From assembly GCF_000218685.1 (NCBI RefSeq), contig NW_006763295.1, positions 930,857-994,856 on the forward strand: 64,000 nucleotides of DNA, given 5' to 3'. Positions within the stretch are counted from its first letter, which is position 1. The number at the start of each line of letters is the position of its first letter. Both the position numbers and the translations under genes were made by a program. This document shows, piece after piece, positions 8,354-17,559 of this stretch. The notes beneath the pieces were generated by a model. The model worked only from the letters and a program-made list of their open reading frames with translations. It had not been told where the DNA came from and made no database searches. The DNA is from Serpula lacrymans var. lacrymans S7.9 (Eukaryota; Basidiomycota; Agaricomycetes; Boletales; Serpulaceae).

Positions 8354-11300
8354 TTATAAGACTCGTGTCCTCATGAGTCCGGATGCGGCACTTTGGAACT
8401 TGTTACTAATCCAATCAAAAAGCATCGGCGGTTTAGAAGTGGCGGTGTAGTTTTCGTAAGGACGGAAGTGAAGAGAAGCGGTAATAATACGAGGGGCGGC
8501 GGGATTTGTTTTGTGGAAGGTGGCGAGTAAATCAGCGACATGCGTAAGATTGGTGTCGGGTTCCCAAGTGCGTTCGGAGACTGGATAACCATGCCAGTGA
8601 ATTAGGTAGTCGAGCTTACTACCTTTCAGTTTAGTCGGTCTGGAAGCGATTATACTCTCTACTTCGTATTCGTCTGTTCCTTCCACAATCTCGGGTGGTG
8701 GTCGCGAGGAAATTGGTTGATTGAGGAATTCAGGAGCGTGGTATGGTGAGAGGATGGCTTCGTTGAATACAGGGTGAATGGACTTCCAACTTTTAGGGAT
8801 GTCGAGCTGATATGCGGAGGGTCCGACCTTTTGGGTGATTTTGAAAGGTCCGAAGCGTTTATCGTCTAATTTCTTCATTGGTCTATCCGTTGTGATGTTA
8901 TGCCCTTCTAACCAGACTTTGTCGCCAGCTTGGTACTTCCGGGAGGGGGATTTCTTACGGTCGTAATACTTCTTCAGATTCTCGTTTGCTACAAGAAGGG
9001 AGGATTTCGTGATATCGTGGAGTTTTTTCATCTGTTCGCTAAATTCTGCTGCAGAAGCGGAACGAGGGGACAACGTGGTGGTGATATTTGTTCTTGGGTG
9101 TAACCCATAGTTCAAAAAGAAGGGTGTTTGGTTCGTTGCGGTATGGAGGTGGTTGTTGTATGTAAACTCAGCAATCGAGAGCCAGTCTGCCCAGTCATCT
9201 TGTCGATGATTTATAAAAACGCGGAGGTAATGCTCTAGATCCTGGTTGATCCGTTCGGATTGTCCGTCTGTTTGAGGGTGATAGCCTGTAGAGAGGCCTG
9301 GTGTTATCCCCATTAGGTCGTAGAAATCTTTCGTGAATCGAGACATGAACTGAGGACCTCGATCGGAGACGATCTTTTCAGGAATTCCATGGAGTCGTAT
9401 TACATTATCTCGGAGTTGACGTGCATAACCGGCCGAGTCGAGAGTGACGAAGGTGGGGACGAAATGGGCCATTTTACTAAATCGGTCAACAAAGACCTGA
9501 ACGGCGGTGTAGCCCTTGGATTCCGGTAATGCGCCTATGAGATCGGTGGTGATAATCTGCCAAGGCCGATCTGGTATCGGGTTCGGGTGTAGAGGGGCGT
9601 TAGTCTTTGTCCGATGTGCCTTGGTGCGTTGACAACTCTCGCATCCTCGTACATACCGTCTGATATCTGTACGAAGACTTGGCCACCAGAGCTCTCGGTT
9701 TACTCGTTCAAACATCGTTCTTTCTCCTGGGTGCCCGGCTAGGGCTTCGTCGTGATGATCTTTCAATATTCGCGCCCTTAGTTCGTGATTTCTGGGAACG
9801 TATACTCGGTCAGCTAAAGGGATCGGGTAGGAACCCGTCGTGGACTCTCTCTTGATCCAGACGATCCTATCCTTCATCTTCCAGGTATCCGGCTTCTCTT
9901 TCAAGTTCTTCTTTACTACGTCGTCTTGTTTCTGGAAGCTTTGATGTATATCTGGTAGGTATCCTTCGTTGGTGTCAAGTAATTCGAAATGTACGTCTGG
10001 GAGAAGTATCTGATCCTCATTATTGTTTGTGCCTTTAGGATGATCGATCCGTCTGCTTAACAGGTCGGCCTTCGTATTCTGATTTCCTTTGACGTGTTCC
10101 ATCTTAAAATTATAATCTGCAAGCTGGGATGACCATTGAGCTTGGCGTCGATTGTATTTCTGAGGTTGACGGAAGTAGAGGAGGTTTTGGTGATCTGTGA
10201 AGATGGTGAAGGGGTGTTTCGATCCTACAAGGTGATGTCGCCATTCATCTAACGCCGTCATGACTGCGAGCATCTCTTTGTCGTAAATTTCATAGTTCCG
10301 TTCTGCAGCGGTAAGGGCTTTCGAGAGGAATGCTATGGGTCTGAATTTGTCGTTTTGTTTCTGGGATAGGACAGCTCCTACAGCGAAGTCAGAGGCATCG
10401 GTTTCTAGTTTGAATGGGTCGTCGTCGTTTGGTATAGCAAGGGTGGGGGCAGTAGTAAGCGTTTTCTTCAACGTTTCAAAGGACGTCTCTTGTTCATCTT
10501 TCCAGGTCCAGTCAACTTTTCCGGTGAGCACAGTGAGTGGTTTCGCAATTCGTCCGTAGTCTTTGACAAATTGTCGATAGAAATTGGAGAACCCTAAGAA
10601 TGATTGGAGTTCTCTTTTGTTCTTTGGTGCGGGCCAGTCAGCGACCGCTGCGACTTTTAACGGATCCATACGGATAGTGTCTTTGGAGATGATCATGCCT
10701 AAATACTCGACTTCCTGTTTCTCAAATTCGCATTTCTCTGGTTTAAGATACAACTGATTTTGTTGCAGGATACGGAGGACTTTGGTGACTATTTGACGAT
10801 GTTCTTCGAGTGTTTCCGTGAAGATCATAATATCGTCTAAATATACAATAACTTTTCCTTCCGTGATCAGTTCTCTTAGGAGGTGGTCCATCATGGTCTG
10901 GAAGGTTGCTGGCGAGTTGGTAAGTCCGAAAAACATGACGAGGGGTTCGAACAGGCCGCGATTGGTCCTGAAAGCGGCCTTGTGTTCGTCTCCTTCTTGG
11001 ATTCGGACGTTGTTGTATCCCCATCGTACGTCTAGTTTCGTGAAGTAATTGGCACCTTTGAGTTTATCGATGAGTTCGGATATGAGGGGGAGGGTGTAGC
11101 GATTCTTTATGGTAAGCTCATTCAGCTTGCGATAATCTTGGACAGGGCGTAGTGAGCCATCTTTCTTTTTGATAAAGAAGAATGGTGATGCGTAAGGTGA
11201 TTTGGATACTCGAATCCGTCCACTTGTTAGATTTTCGTTAAGGAATTCGTCTAGATGGTGTTGTTCGTCTCGGCTAAGAGGGTACGTTTTGCAGTCAAGA

Positions 11301-12187
11301 CCATTAGCCTCGGGTATTAACTCAATCGCATGGTCCCAAGGACGTTTCGGGGGAAGTTTGTCAAATGATTCTTTGGTGAAGACGGGTTCGAATTCATGGT
11401 AGATTGGAGGAACGACATCTCGGAAAGTAAGCTTTGACTTTGCCTTTTCGGAGGATTCGGCAATTTGTTGACTTTTAGTGGCAAACACGTTCAATTCTAG
11501 CTGTGTTATCTCCATAATTCGTGTTTCGAGATCGACGGCTAGAACTTTATCCCCTTCTTCAGGATGATACTCCGGATCATCAGCAGGGAAGGTAATCTTG
11601 TTGGTCCGCCAATCAATTGTTGGATTCGTCAGTATCAACCAGTCGTATCCAAGCAGTATGCGTGGTGAAAGTAGAGATGCTACGATGACATCTATCAAAT
11701 GTTCTTTCCCTTTCACATTGATGTGAAGAGTGACATAGTGTGTTACTTTCTGGGATCGACCATCGGCTCCTGCAGCGTCAAGAGGGACGGGCAGAGGCGT
11801 AGTATTGAGGGTATACTTGTCAACCAGGCTTCGATCGATAACCGAGTTGGTGCAACCAGAGTCGATAAGGGTTGGGACGGTGAATGTCTGTCTGTCGTCT
11901 ATGGTAGTGACTTGAGAAATGATATGGAGGCTTCGTTTTGACGTAGGGTGGTGCGGCGAGGTGTAAGCATGGATGCGTTCTATAATGTTCTCTTCGTCGT
12001 GGTTCCTCAGCATCTGTATCGCCTGCAGGGTGATATGCTCGTAGTGATCTTTATGGGCCCAGTTTCGTAACAGAGCTCTTGCTCTTTCTGGTTTCTGGTC
12101 TTTGATTCGTCTGGCCAACCATTCCGGTGAATGTGGCTTCGCGTAGGTTTCGGTTACAGCACGTAGATGTTGATCAACTCGTTTCAT
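8354..12187 (-). CDS. Pol polyprotein of element B (protease, RT, RNase H, integrase, chromodomain)
   Basis: A single 1277-residue frame. The aspartic protease has LIDSGCTNS near residue 109. The reverse transcriptase has YLDD at about 449-452. RNase H begins near LETDASDFAVGA (about 594). The integrase has an HHCC zinc motif (HH at about 810, CESC at about 849) and a D,D,E core (Asp near 882, Asp near 942, Glu near 978). A chromodomain lies at about 1172-1230 (YEVESIIASR, LIHWHGY, RTWEP). The frame is -1 relative to gag and stays open upstream of this ATG, so it is probably made by frameshifting rather than from its own start. No canonical slippery heptamer was found in the overlap. It is full length for fungal chromoviruses and has no stops. 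Confidence 0.93.
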   Translation of the reverse strand: MKRVDQHLRAVTETYAKPHSPEWLARRIKDQKPERARALLRNWAHKDHYEHITLQAIQMLRNHDEENIIERIHAYTSPHHPTSKRSLHIISQVTTIDDRQTFTVPTLIDSGCTNSVIDRSLVDKYTLNTTPLPVPLDAAGADGRSQKVTHYVTLHINVKGKEHLIDVIVASLLSPRILLGYDWLILTNPTIDWRTNKITFPADDPEYHPEEGDKVLAVDLETRIMEITQLELNVFATKSQQIAESSEKAKSKLTFRDVVPPIYHEFEPVFTKESFDKLPPKRPWDHAIELIPEANGLDCKTYPLSRDEQHHLDEFLNENLTSGRIRVSKSPYASPFFFIKKKDGSLRPVQDYRKLNELTIKNRYTLPLISELIDKLKGANYFTKLDVRWGYNNVRIQEGDEHKAAFRTNRGLFEPLVMFFGLTNSPATFQTMMDHLLRELITEGKVIVYLDDIMIFTETLEEHRQIVTKVLRILQQNQLYLKPEKCEFEKQEVEYLGMIISKDTIRMDPLKVAAVADWPAPKNKRELQSFLGFSNFYRQFVKDYGRIAKPLTVLTGKVDWTWKDEQETSFETLKKTLTTAPTLAIPNDDDPFKLETDASDFAVGAVLSQKQNDKFRPIAFLSKALTAAERNYEIYDKEMLAVMTALDEWRHHLVGSKHPFTIFTDHQNLLYFRQPQKYNRRQAQWSSQLADYNFKMEHVKGNQNTKADLLSRRIDHPKGTNNNEDQILLPDVHFELLDTNEGYLPDIHQSFQKQDDVVKKNLKEKPDTWKMKDRIVWIKRESTTGSYPIPLADRVYVPRNHELRARILKDHHDEALAGHPGERTMFERVNRELWWPSLRTDIRRYVRGCESCQRTKAHRTKTNAPLHPNPIPDRPWQIITTDLIGALPESKGYTAVQVFVDRFSKMAHFVPTFVTLDSAGYARQLRDNVIRLHGIPEKIVSDRGPQFMSRFTKDFYDLMGITPGLSTGYHPQTDGQSERINQDLEHYLRVFINHRQDDWADWLSIAEFTYNNHLHTATNQTPFFLNYGLHPRTNITTTLSPRSASAAEFSEQMKKLHDITKSSLLVANENLKKYYDRKKSPSRKYQAGDKVWLEGHNITTDRPMKKLDDKRFGPFKITQKVGPSAYQLDIPKSWKSIHPVFNEAILSPYHAPEFLNQPISSRPPPEIVEGTDEYEVESIIASRPTKLKGSKLDYLIHWHGYPVSERTWEPDTNLTHVADLLATFHKTNPAAPRIITASLHFRPYENYTATSKPPMLFDWISNKFQSAASGLMRTRVL

Positions 12188-12246
12188 TGCAGTCGTTGGT
12201 AATGTACGAGGGTTAAATACAACATTTCGGGTCAGAGAGTCCGTGC

Positions 12247-13308
12247 TTACTCCTGACCTTTCTGAAAATCCTTCGGGGGTGCTTCAATTTCTTTTAATGA
12301 CGATGTAGTGGGAGTGTCTTTGGTTTCCTCCGTTTCCATATATCGTATTGCCATCTTTCCATGTGGGCAATTTCTAGCAATGTGGCCTCGTTTGCCACAA
12401 TTGTAACAAGTAACATTTGGGTTGGGCCGATGTTGTCTCTGCGTGTTGGAACTCCCAATCTCCATAGGTACACCTGATCCTCCAAACGTTCCTGCTGTGT
12501 TTGGATGGACTGCATTCTGGGGCGGTGGTTTATGAGATGGAGTATAATACGGTCGCGGTTGGATATACCGTGGTCTTCGCGTCTCTGTTCGCGGTACTGT
12601 CTGTTGATGCTGTGGTGGAGGGTAGCCTTGGTTCTGCTGATAGCGCGGTTGATATCGTTGGTACTGAGTTGGCAGCCTTTGTTGAGGTGGTTTATCTCTC
12701 CTCCTTTCCAGATTAAGCTCTTCATTTCGCTGTTCCCATTTCCTTGCCGCTGCCTTCCACTCTAAGTACGTGGTGGGTAGGTTTTCCTGTTGCGAGATAC
12801 GATCACGAAGGAATTGGGAGAGGTTGCGACGAAGGATACTGTGAATGAACGGATAACTTTCATCTGCGTCTGGTGGTAATCCCGCTTCCATAAGTTTGGA
12901 TTCGAGTCCTCCGAAATATGCGTCTACCGTCATCTCTCGTTGTTCGTAATCGTGAAGGGCAATCTCTGCTTTCAACTTGAGATGGGGGTCCAGGAATTCA
13001 TTATCTAATTCCTTGATGAATTCTGAGATAGTTCCCCAATTTCACAGTGCAAATAAGTCTCCTAGCACTGCGGTTTTGTTGTTGAAGTTCGCCTTCCATG
13101 TATGACAGGCGTCATTGGCTTTATTGGACGAGATTCAGGATAGTGCAAAGAGGATTTTGGAGGAGTTGGTTTGGAAACTTCTGGGATAGGCGAAAAAGTA
13201 GTTTGCTAAAGCGTTCTTCCAGTCAACGTATGTTTCCTTTTTACCGATGAATTCGAATGGAGGAGTGGCAAGGACAGCTTTGCTTCCTTGATTTGTTTCG
13301 TCGGCCAT
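12247..13308 (-). pseudogene. gag of element B with two in-frame TGA codons
   Basis: From the ATG at 13308 (MADETNQGSKAVLATPPFEF) the frame runs to TAA at 12247. It has the Gag core (FIGKKETYVDWKNALANYF), a Gln/Arg/Pro-rich linker and one canonical CCHC zinc knuckle (CYNCGKRGHIARNC). TGA codons at 13137-13135 and 13044-13042 interrupt it, both in the same frame. No other lesion is seen. The frame is also open upstream of 13308 to about 13545, with Pro-rich sequence but no ATG, so the true start is uncertain. If the stops are not read through, Gag must come from another copy. Confidence 0.75.
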
Positions 13309-13591
13309 TGCTGTCGCTAGATCAGGTTCAAGGTCTAAAGATTCCTGATCGAACCAATCGTCGGGTTGGTTTTCGGGTTCTGGAGTAGGAGGTGGGGGAG
13401 GAAAGTTTTCCGGTCCTGCTGACTGATACAGATCGTCGGGTTCTAGAGCTTCCGCAGCAGCTCCTAGAGATTGTGGGGGAGGTGTGTCGGGAGTGACCAG
13501 AGGACGGGGTTCTCGATAGGGCTCCAGATTTTCAACGGGTTAGATAACGGGTCTAGATAACAAGTCTTTTTAGATAACGAGTCTTTTTTAT

Positions 13592-14629
13592 TTACTCAAA
13601 GTCTGGGTCAAATGTAAAGTTACTAGGGAAGTCTCCTCCTTCTGCTTCTCGGGGTCTCCAGTATTCTACGCTTTGAGTAGACTCTTCACTTTCCGACTCG
13701 GTCTCGCTGCTAGATTCTCCCCCGAGTATATCTGTTAATGAACTTCCTGTTTCTCGTTCTATCCTTTCTGCACAAGGTGCAAAAAGTTGTTCAACCGACG
13801 GGATGAGCGGTGCTTCTCCTCTCCGACCTTGGTAGGTGTAAGAGTACTGCGAATAGATACGAGTTCGTGAGCTATGGTTGATAACGGCCCAGAAATCGCT
13901 TTGGAGTACTGTAACAATGAAACGTTCGGGGTGATCAGATTGTTGGTTAACAACAAATGGAGTGAGGATTTCTAGGATCCAGTAATATTCGTCGACGTAT
14001 TCTGAAACGTGTCGAATGTTGTCGATTTCGGTCGTGTAGTCTTCTCCGTCACGGGATTTCCTCTGAGCAGTCGCGATGAGCTGATCAAATCGTGCTAATG
14101 CAGCAACAACTCGTCGAATATGATCTTTAGTAGAGGGCATGACGATTATAATAGAAGTGCTGTGTTGAAGACCAAACCGCGGCCCGAATGCGTCAAGATC
14201 TTGGACTTCAGGGAGGTAGAGAGTTCGGCGAAGTCGTGTCAGATATTGGACAATAGAAAGGTGGTCCAGATGATTGCCGATGCAGAAGTACTGGATGGGT
14301 TGGTAACTGACAGGAGAGGCGGAGTAGGTGTCGTAGTAGTCCGATGTAAAAAATGAGGACGGGATATCATAGGTAGGTTCCTCGTTAGGCCTCTTCCTTA
14401 ATACAATGCCGCAAAGTAAGGTGTGTTCGAAGTCGTAAGGGAGGAGGTGGCTGGGTATGTCTGGAAAAATGAGAGGGCGGATTCGATAAAGATCGAGGAG
14501 ATCTGGGATGTGGCTCTGCGAAATAAGTTGCAGGTTTCGTTCTTGTACGTTGGCTATTCCTTTCAAAAGCTTAACCCTCTGAGTGTTCTCGTAACTCGGG
14601 CGTACTAGGCTTTCGAAGTAATCTATCAA
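13592..14629 (-). CDS. Leader ORF 2 of element B, unknown function
   Basis: A 345-codon frame lies between the 5' LTR and gag, ending in an acidic Ser/Glu-rich tail (GGESSSETESESEES) and a stop about 50 bases before the gag frame opens. It has no ATG near its 5' end. Protein-like sequence extends upstream in the same frame (RARRELLIFISLRHEQIPL), so translation may enter it by frameshift from the overlapping leader ORF 1. Visible features are mixed helical and aromatic-rich segments (YVDEYYWILEILTPF) without a known motif. Extra ORFs before gag are unusual for this element type. Confidence 0.4.
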   Translation of the reverse strand: MIDYFESLVRPSYENTQRVKLLKGIANVQERNLQLISQSHIPDLLDLYRIRPLIFPDIPSHLLPYDFEHTLLCGIVLRKRPNEEPTYDIPSSFFTSDYYDTYSASPVSYQPIQYFCIGNHLDHLSIVQYLTRLRRTLYLPEVQDLDAFGPRFGLQHSTSIIIVMPSTKDHIRRVVAALARFDQLIATAQRKSRDGEDYTTEIDNIRHVSEYVDEYYWILEILTPFVVNQQSDHPERFIVTVLQSDFWAVINHSSRTRIYSQYSYTYQGRRGEAPLIPSVEQLFAPCAERIERETGSSLTDILGGESSSETESESEESTQSVEYWRPREAEGGDFPSNFTFDPDFE

Positions 14630-15074
14630 CGGAATTTGTTCGTGCCGCAGGGATATGAAGATTAAAAGTTCTCTCCGTGCTCTGTCGGAGATGTTGGAGT
14701 ATCTCCTCGAGACTGCGAGAATTTCTCCTACAGATGGCGGAATGGTAAAAGATGGATTGGGTGAGAGCGAGTGCGTCGTTTATGTCGAGGATGATATCCT
14801 CGATCGGATCAATTGGTGAAGACGAAGCAGAGGAGTCTTGATACAACTCAGTGATCTGTTCGACCGTTCCTTCCACGTCTGGAGTACTGGCTTCGGTAGG
14901 GGCGGGGAGGACCGGGAGCGGTTTGTTGAGAGCTGCGAGGAAATCTCTCTGGTGTCTGCGGTCCGCTTCTGATACCCACTCTTCTGAGAGCTGTTGGGAG
15001 GTAGACACGATGGAGGTAGACGACGTCACTGACGAGTCCGGTTTGTAGGTATCTGATGATGGCAAAGAACGCAA
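14571..15074 (-). CDS. Leader ORF 1 of element B, unknown function
   Basis: A 167-codon frame overlaps the 5' end of leader ORF 2 in another frame. It is Ser/Thr-rich at the start (SSDTYKPDSSVTSSTSIVS), then acidic and helical (DPIEDIILDINDALALTQS), then basic. It begins with TTG rather than ATG. It may be the upstream half of the same protein as leader ORF 2, joined by a frameshift near 14690, or two broken halves of one gene. No family was recognised. Confidence 0.35.
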   Translation of the reverse strand: MRSLPSSDTYKPDSSVTSSTSIVSTSQQLSEEWVSEADRRHQRDFLAALNKPLPVLPAPTEASTPDVEGTVEQITELYQDSSASSSPIDPIEDIILDINDALALTQSIFYHSAICRRNSRSLEEILQHLRQSTERTFNLHIPAARTNSVDRLLRKPSTPELREHSEG

Positions 15075-15331
15075 AGAATTGGACGAGAGCGGTGATGGTA
15101 GAGAAGGCGTCCAGTTTGAGAAGACTGAACGACAATAGGTGTAGTGGGGTGGATAGTGAGAGGTCGATGACGATAGTGAGGAGAACGATAGGGATGGTAG
15201 AGAGGTGGAGAAGGTGATGATGAAGGTTTAGACCGGTGCAGTGGCAACGACAGTCTTTTTCAGGGTGTAAGGAAACGGTTTTCCAAAGAGGGGCTCTGGA
15301 AAAGGATTCGAGGTAGGTGAGTTCAATATTT
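15075..15331 (-). other. Leader of element B just after the 5' LTR
   Basis: One minus-strand frame is open from the LTR edge for about 100 codons and holds two hydrophobic stretches (IPIVLLTIVIDLSLS and LVQFFAFFAIIRYL). It has no ATG, and its continuation past 15075 looks less natural than leader ORF 1. It may be non-coding leader or the remains of a membrane-protein ORF. No tRNA primer site was recognised next to the LTR. Confidence 0.3.
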
Positions 15332-15959
15332 TGTCAGGCAACAAATACGAAGCTATATAACAAAGCTCAATGTCTGGTCAAGTCCTTCCTTGAAGGCGGT
15401 GAATCAGAGTATGAGAATGAAGAGTATCGGTAAGAGCGCAAATCCAAACTAATATTGAACTAGAGAACAATACATCGAGTATATACTCCTCTATATAGTG
15501 AACGGCGATGGTCAGACCGAGAAAGGGAACTACTGAGAAAGTGGTCTGACCAGCTAACTAACCAATAAGAAAAAAAGGGGGAAGTGGTCCGATCTATCGT
15601 GTTTACTAATCGTATGAGAAAACATATTGGTAAGGGATATGCGATTGGCTGTATCAGTAAGCCCATGAGAAGGCGCTGATTCACTACCTTCTTTGCTTAT
15701 CAATATTCCTCCGAAGTATTCCCAGACATAGCACTGGATCGTGGCTATGTCATCGGGATATCTTCTTGAGGGTCGACAACGAGTCTGCTTCGTTGTAGAT
15801 ACGATAGAACGTGAGTGTGAAGAGAGAATAAGAAGAAAAATGATAAAAGTAATAAGACACCGGCTGTAATCTCTAGTCCAAGGGCAAGAGGAGTGACGGG
15901 GATCGAATCTGCTAACCACGACATGACGGGAATGCGATAAGAAAAATCGATTCCTCACA
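15332..15959 (-). repeat. 5' LTR of element B
   Basis: Direct repeat of 7714-8341. Differences that I can see are one A/T near 15447, one T/C near 15488, one base at the A/G run boundary near 15577 and one T/C near 15948. It carries the same U3 ORF, inverted repeat and TATA box. Confidence 0.92.
15745..15924 (-). CDS. LTR (U3)-encoded 59-residue membrane protein, element B 5' LTR
   Basis: It is identical to the ORF at 8127-8306, starting at ATG 15924 and ending with TAG. In the 5' LTR the ORF is upstream of the element TATA box, so transcription from this LTR would not include it. Only readthrough from host sequence would. The copy in the 3' LTR is the one expected in genomic RNA. Confidence 0.6.
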   Translation of the reverse strand: MSWLADSIPVTPLALGLEITAGVLLLLSFFFLFSLHTHVLSYLQRSRLVVDPQEDIPMT

Positions 15960-15964
15960 ACACA

Positions 15965-16576
15965 CACGAGGAAGAGAGAGCAAGATATGAAATCATATAC
16001 AAAAAACAAGGAACTCTAACGGCCCAAGAGTTCTTTGTAAAATTCGAAGAGTTGAGAAGACGGGCCGGCTACGACGTCAAACGGAACGAACAATTCCTGA
16101 TCACACTAATCAGGAATAACATAAATGGTCCACTCATAAAACAGATCATTTATAGTGGAAACGTTCCCACGACGTATACAGAGTGGAAAACGAGGATCGT
16201 CACAAACGACCAATTGTGGCGAGACCAAGTAGAGAATGAGCGGATGTTGAAAGGATCAACCAACGGCAGCTCCGGTACAGGGAACCGGGGACCCAATGGA
16301 AGATACCAAGAAAAGGGTGCTTCGGAGAGGAAGACCGAGACGGTGGAAGCGAAGAAAGACGGCACGGGTACACTATATACCGGAGCCGGAAAAGAGATGG
16401 AAGTAGACAAGCAGAAGTTCCGAACCGAAGGACGCTGCTTCAAGTGCGGAGAGAAGGGCCATAGGGCCAGAGACCATCTGAACGGACAAACACCGCAAAA
16501 ACCGAAATTCGATCTCCGAGCAATGTTAGAAGCAATGCCGGAAGAAGAACGAGCTAACTTGCTCCAGGGTTTTTGA
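15965..16576 (+). pseudogene. gag of element A, 3' part with zinc knuckle
   Basis: The gag frame resumes directly after the second copy of the ACACA duplication and runs about 203 codons to TGA at 16574-16576. It holds the second half of the Gag core (FEELRRRAGYDVKRNEQFL), a charged linker and one zinc knuckle, CFKCGEKGHRARDH. The spacing is C-X2-C-X4-H-X4-H: the last ligand is His, where Cys is usual. The stop codon follows a GGGTTTT slippery sequence, and pol continues in the -1 frame. Confidence 0.8.
16567..16573 (+). promoter_or_regulatory. -1 ribosomal frameshift site, gag-pol of element A
   Basis: In the gag frame the bases read G GGT TTT followed at once by the TGA stop. This fits the X XXY YYZ rule for -1 slippage (GGGUUUU). 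After slipping, ribosomes enter the pol frame (GGG TTT TTG AGA), which is open from 16558 to 17553. Pol has no ATG of its own near this point. A downstream pairing element was not worked out. Confidence 0.65.
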
Positions 16577-17556
16577 GAAGGCCAGCTGCGACTCCTCGCC
16601 AGACTGTGCCAAAGAACTTTGTAAATAGATATGCTTCCCTACCCGTTGAAAATCTTGATGCCACATGTACCAGTAACGATGAAAATGATATTGCTTTATT
16701 TAAAGATGCACAAGATCTGAAACGAAAGGAACAATCTATGAAAGAGGAGAACCTGAAAGGGAAACGGGTTGAAAAGATTCCCAAAAAAGATGCGGCGCAC
16801 TCAAAAGAGAAAAGCGCAGCACAGGATGCGGCGCACGAGGTACCTAAAGGGGAAAGGACCACGAAAAGCGCAGCTACTACGAAGGAGACAACTGAAGCAC
16901 AGAATGTTACGACTCAATTGGGTAGCGTAACCGAAACTGATGTTTCGACCAGCTCCAAAGAGGTCAGGAACACCTCTAATAAAAACCTAGATAAAAAGAA
17001 TCAAAAAACACCATGGACAGCTGCCTGGATAGCGGAAAGACTACGAGACCAAAAAGAAGAAAGATCTATTGGTATTCTCAGTAGTTGGACCCACAGGAAA
17101 AGAGGATTGGAAGTCAATGCAGATTTGATAAAAGAACTGAATGCTTTACCAATTCACGAAACGGTACTAGCACTGGAAGAACTGAAGAAGCCTAAGCAAT
17201 TCATTAGAGGCACTCAGGGAAACCAGATGAACATCACCTGCAGACTGACAAACCTTGCATCCCATCAATCAACGACGATTGAGGCATTACTAGACAGTGG
17301 CTGTACCGGAAGTTGCATAGATAACAAATTTGTTGAAGAACAGAGATATGAAAGGCATAGAATCCCTAGACCAATTCCAGTCTACAATGCTGACGGCACT
17401 CTAAACCGAGACGGCAGTATTAAAGAATTTGTAGAGATATTAGTGGAGATCAACGACCACGCCGAAAGACTCCAGCTAGCCGTTACCAATCTTGGAACTG
17501 GCAGGATGTTCCTAGGCCATGAATGGTTAAAGAAACACAATCCCACGATAGACTGA
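16573..17556 (+). pseudogene. Pol of element A, protease part, ending at a TGA
   Basis: The -1 frame encodes a Lys/Glu-rich linker, then a helical segment (WTAAWIAERLRDQKEERS) and the aspartic protease with LLDSGCTGSCID and the later FLGHEWLKKHNPTID. The same order is seen in Pol of element B. The next codon is TGA (17554-17556) where B and related elements have Trp (NPTIDW). After it the same frame continues at once into the RT part. This single codon is the only lesion seen in pol of element A. Confidence 0.82.
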
Positions 17557-17559
17557 AAC

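Larger units (their letters stand above)
7714..15959 (-). mobile_element. Element B: Ty3/gypsy chromovirus inserted in gag of element A
   Basis: The element is 8,246 bp on the minus strand, with 628-bp LTRs at 15332-15959 (5') and 7714-8341 (3') and a target duplication ACACA on both sides. The LTRs begin TGTGAGG and end CCTGACA. A purine tract (AAAAGGGGAGCTAA) precedes the 3' LTR. Internal order on the minus strand is a long leader with overlapping frames, gag (two TGA stops), then pol in the -1 frame. I count four differences between the LTRs. The intact pol suggests recent activity, possibly with help in trans for Gag. Confidence 0.93.
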
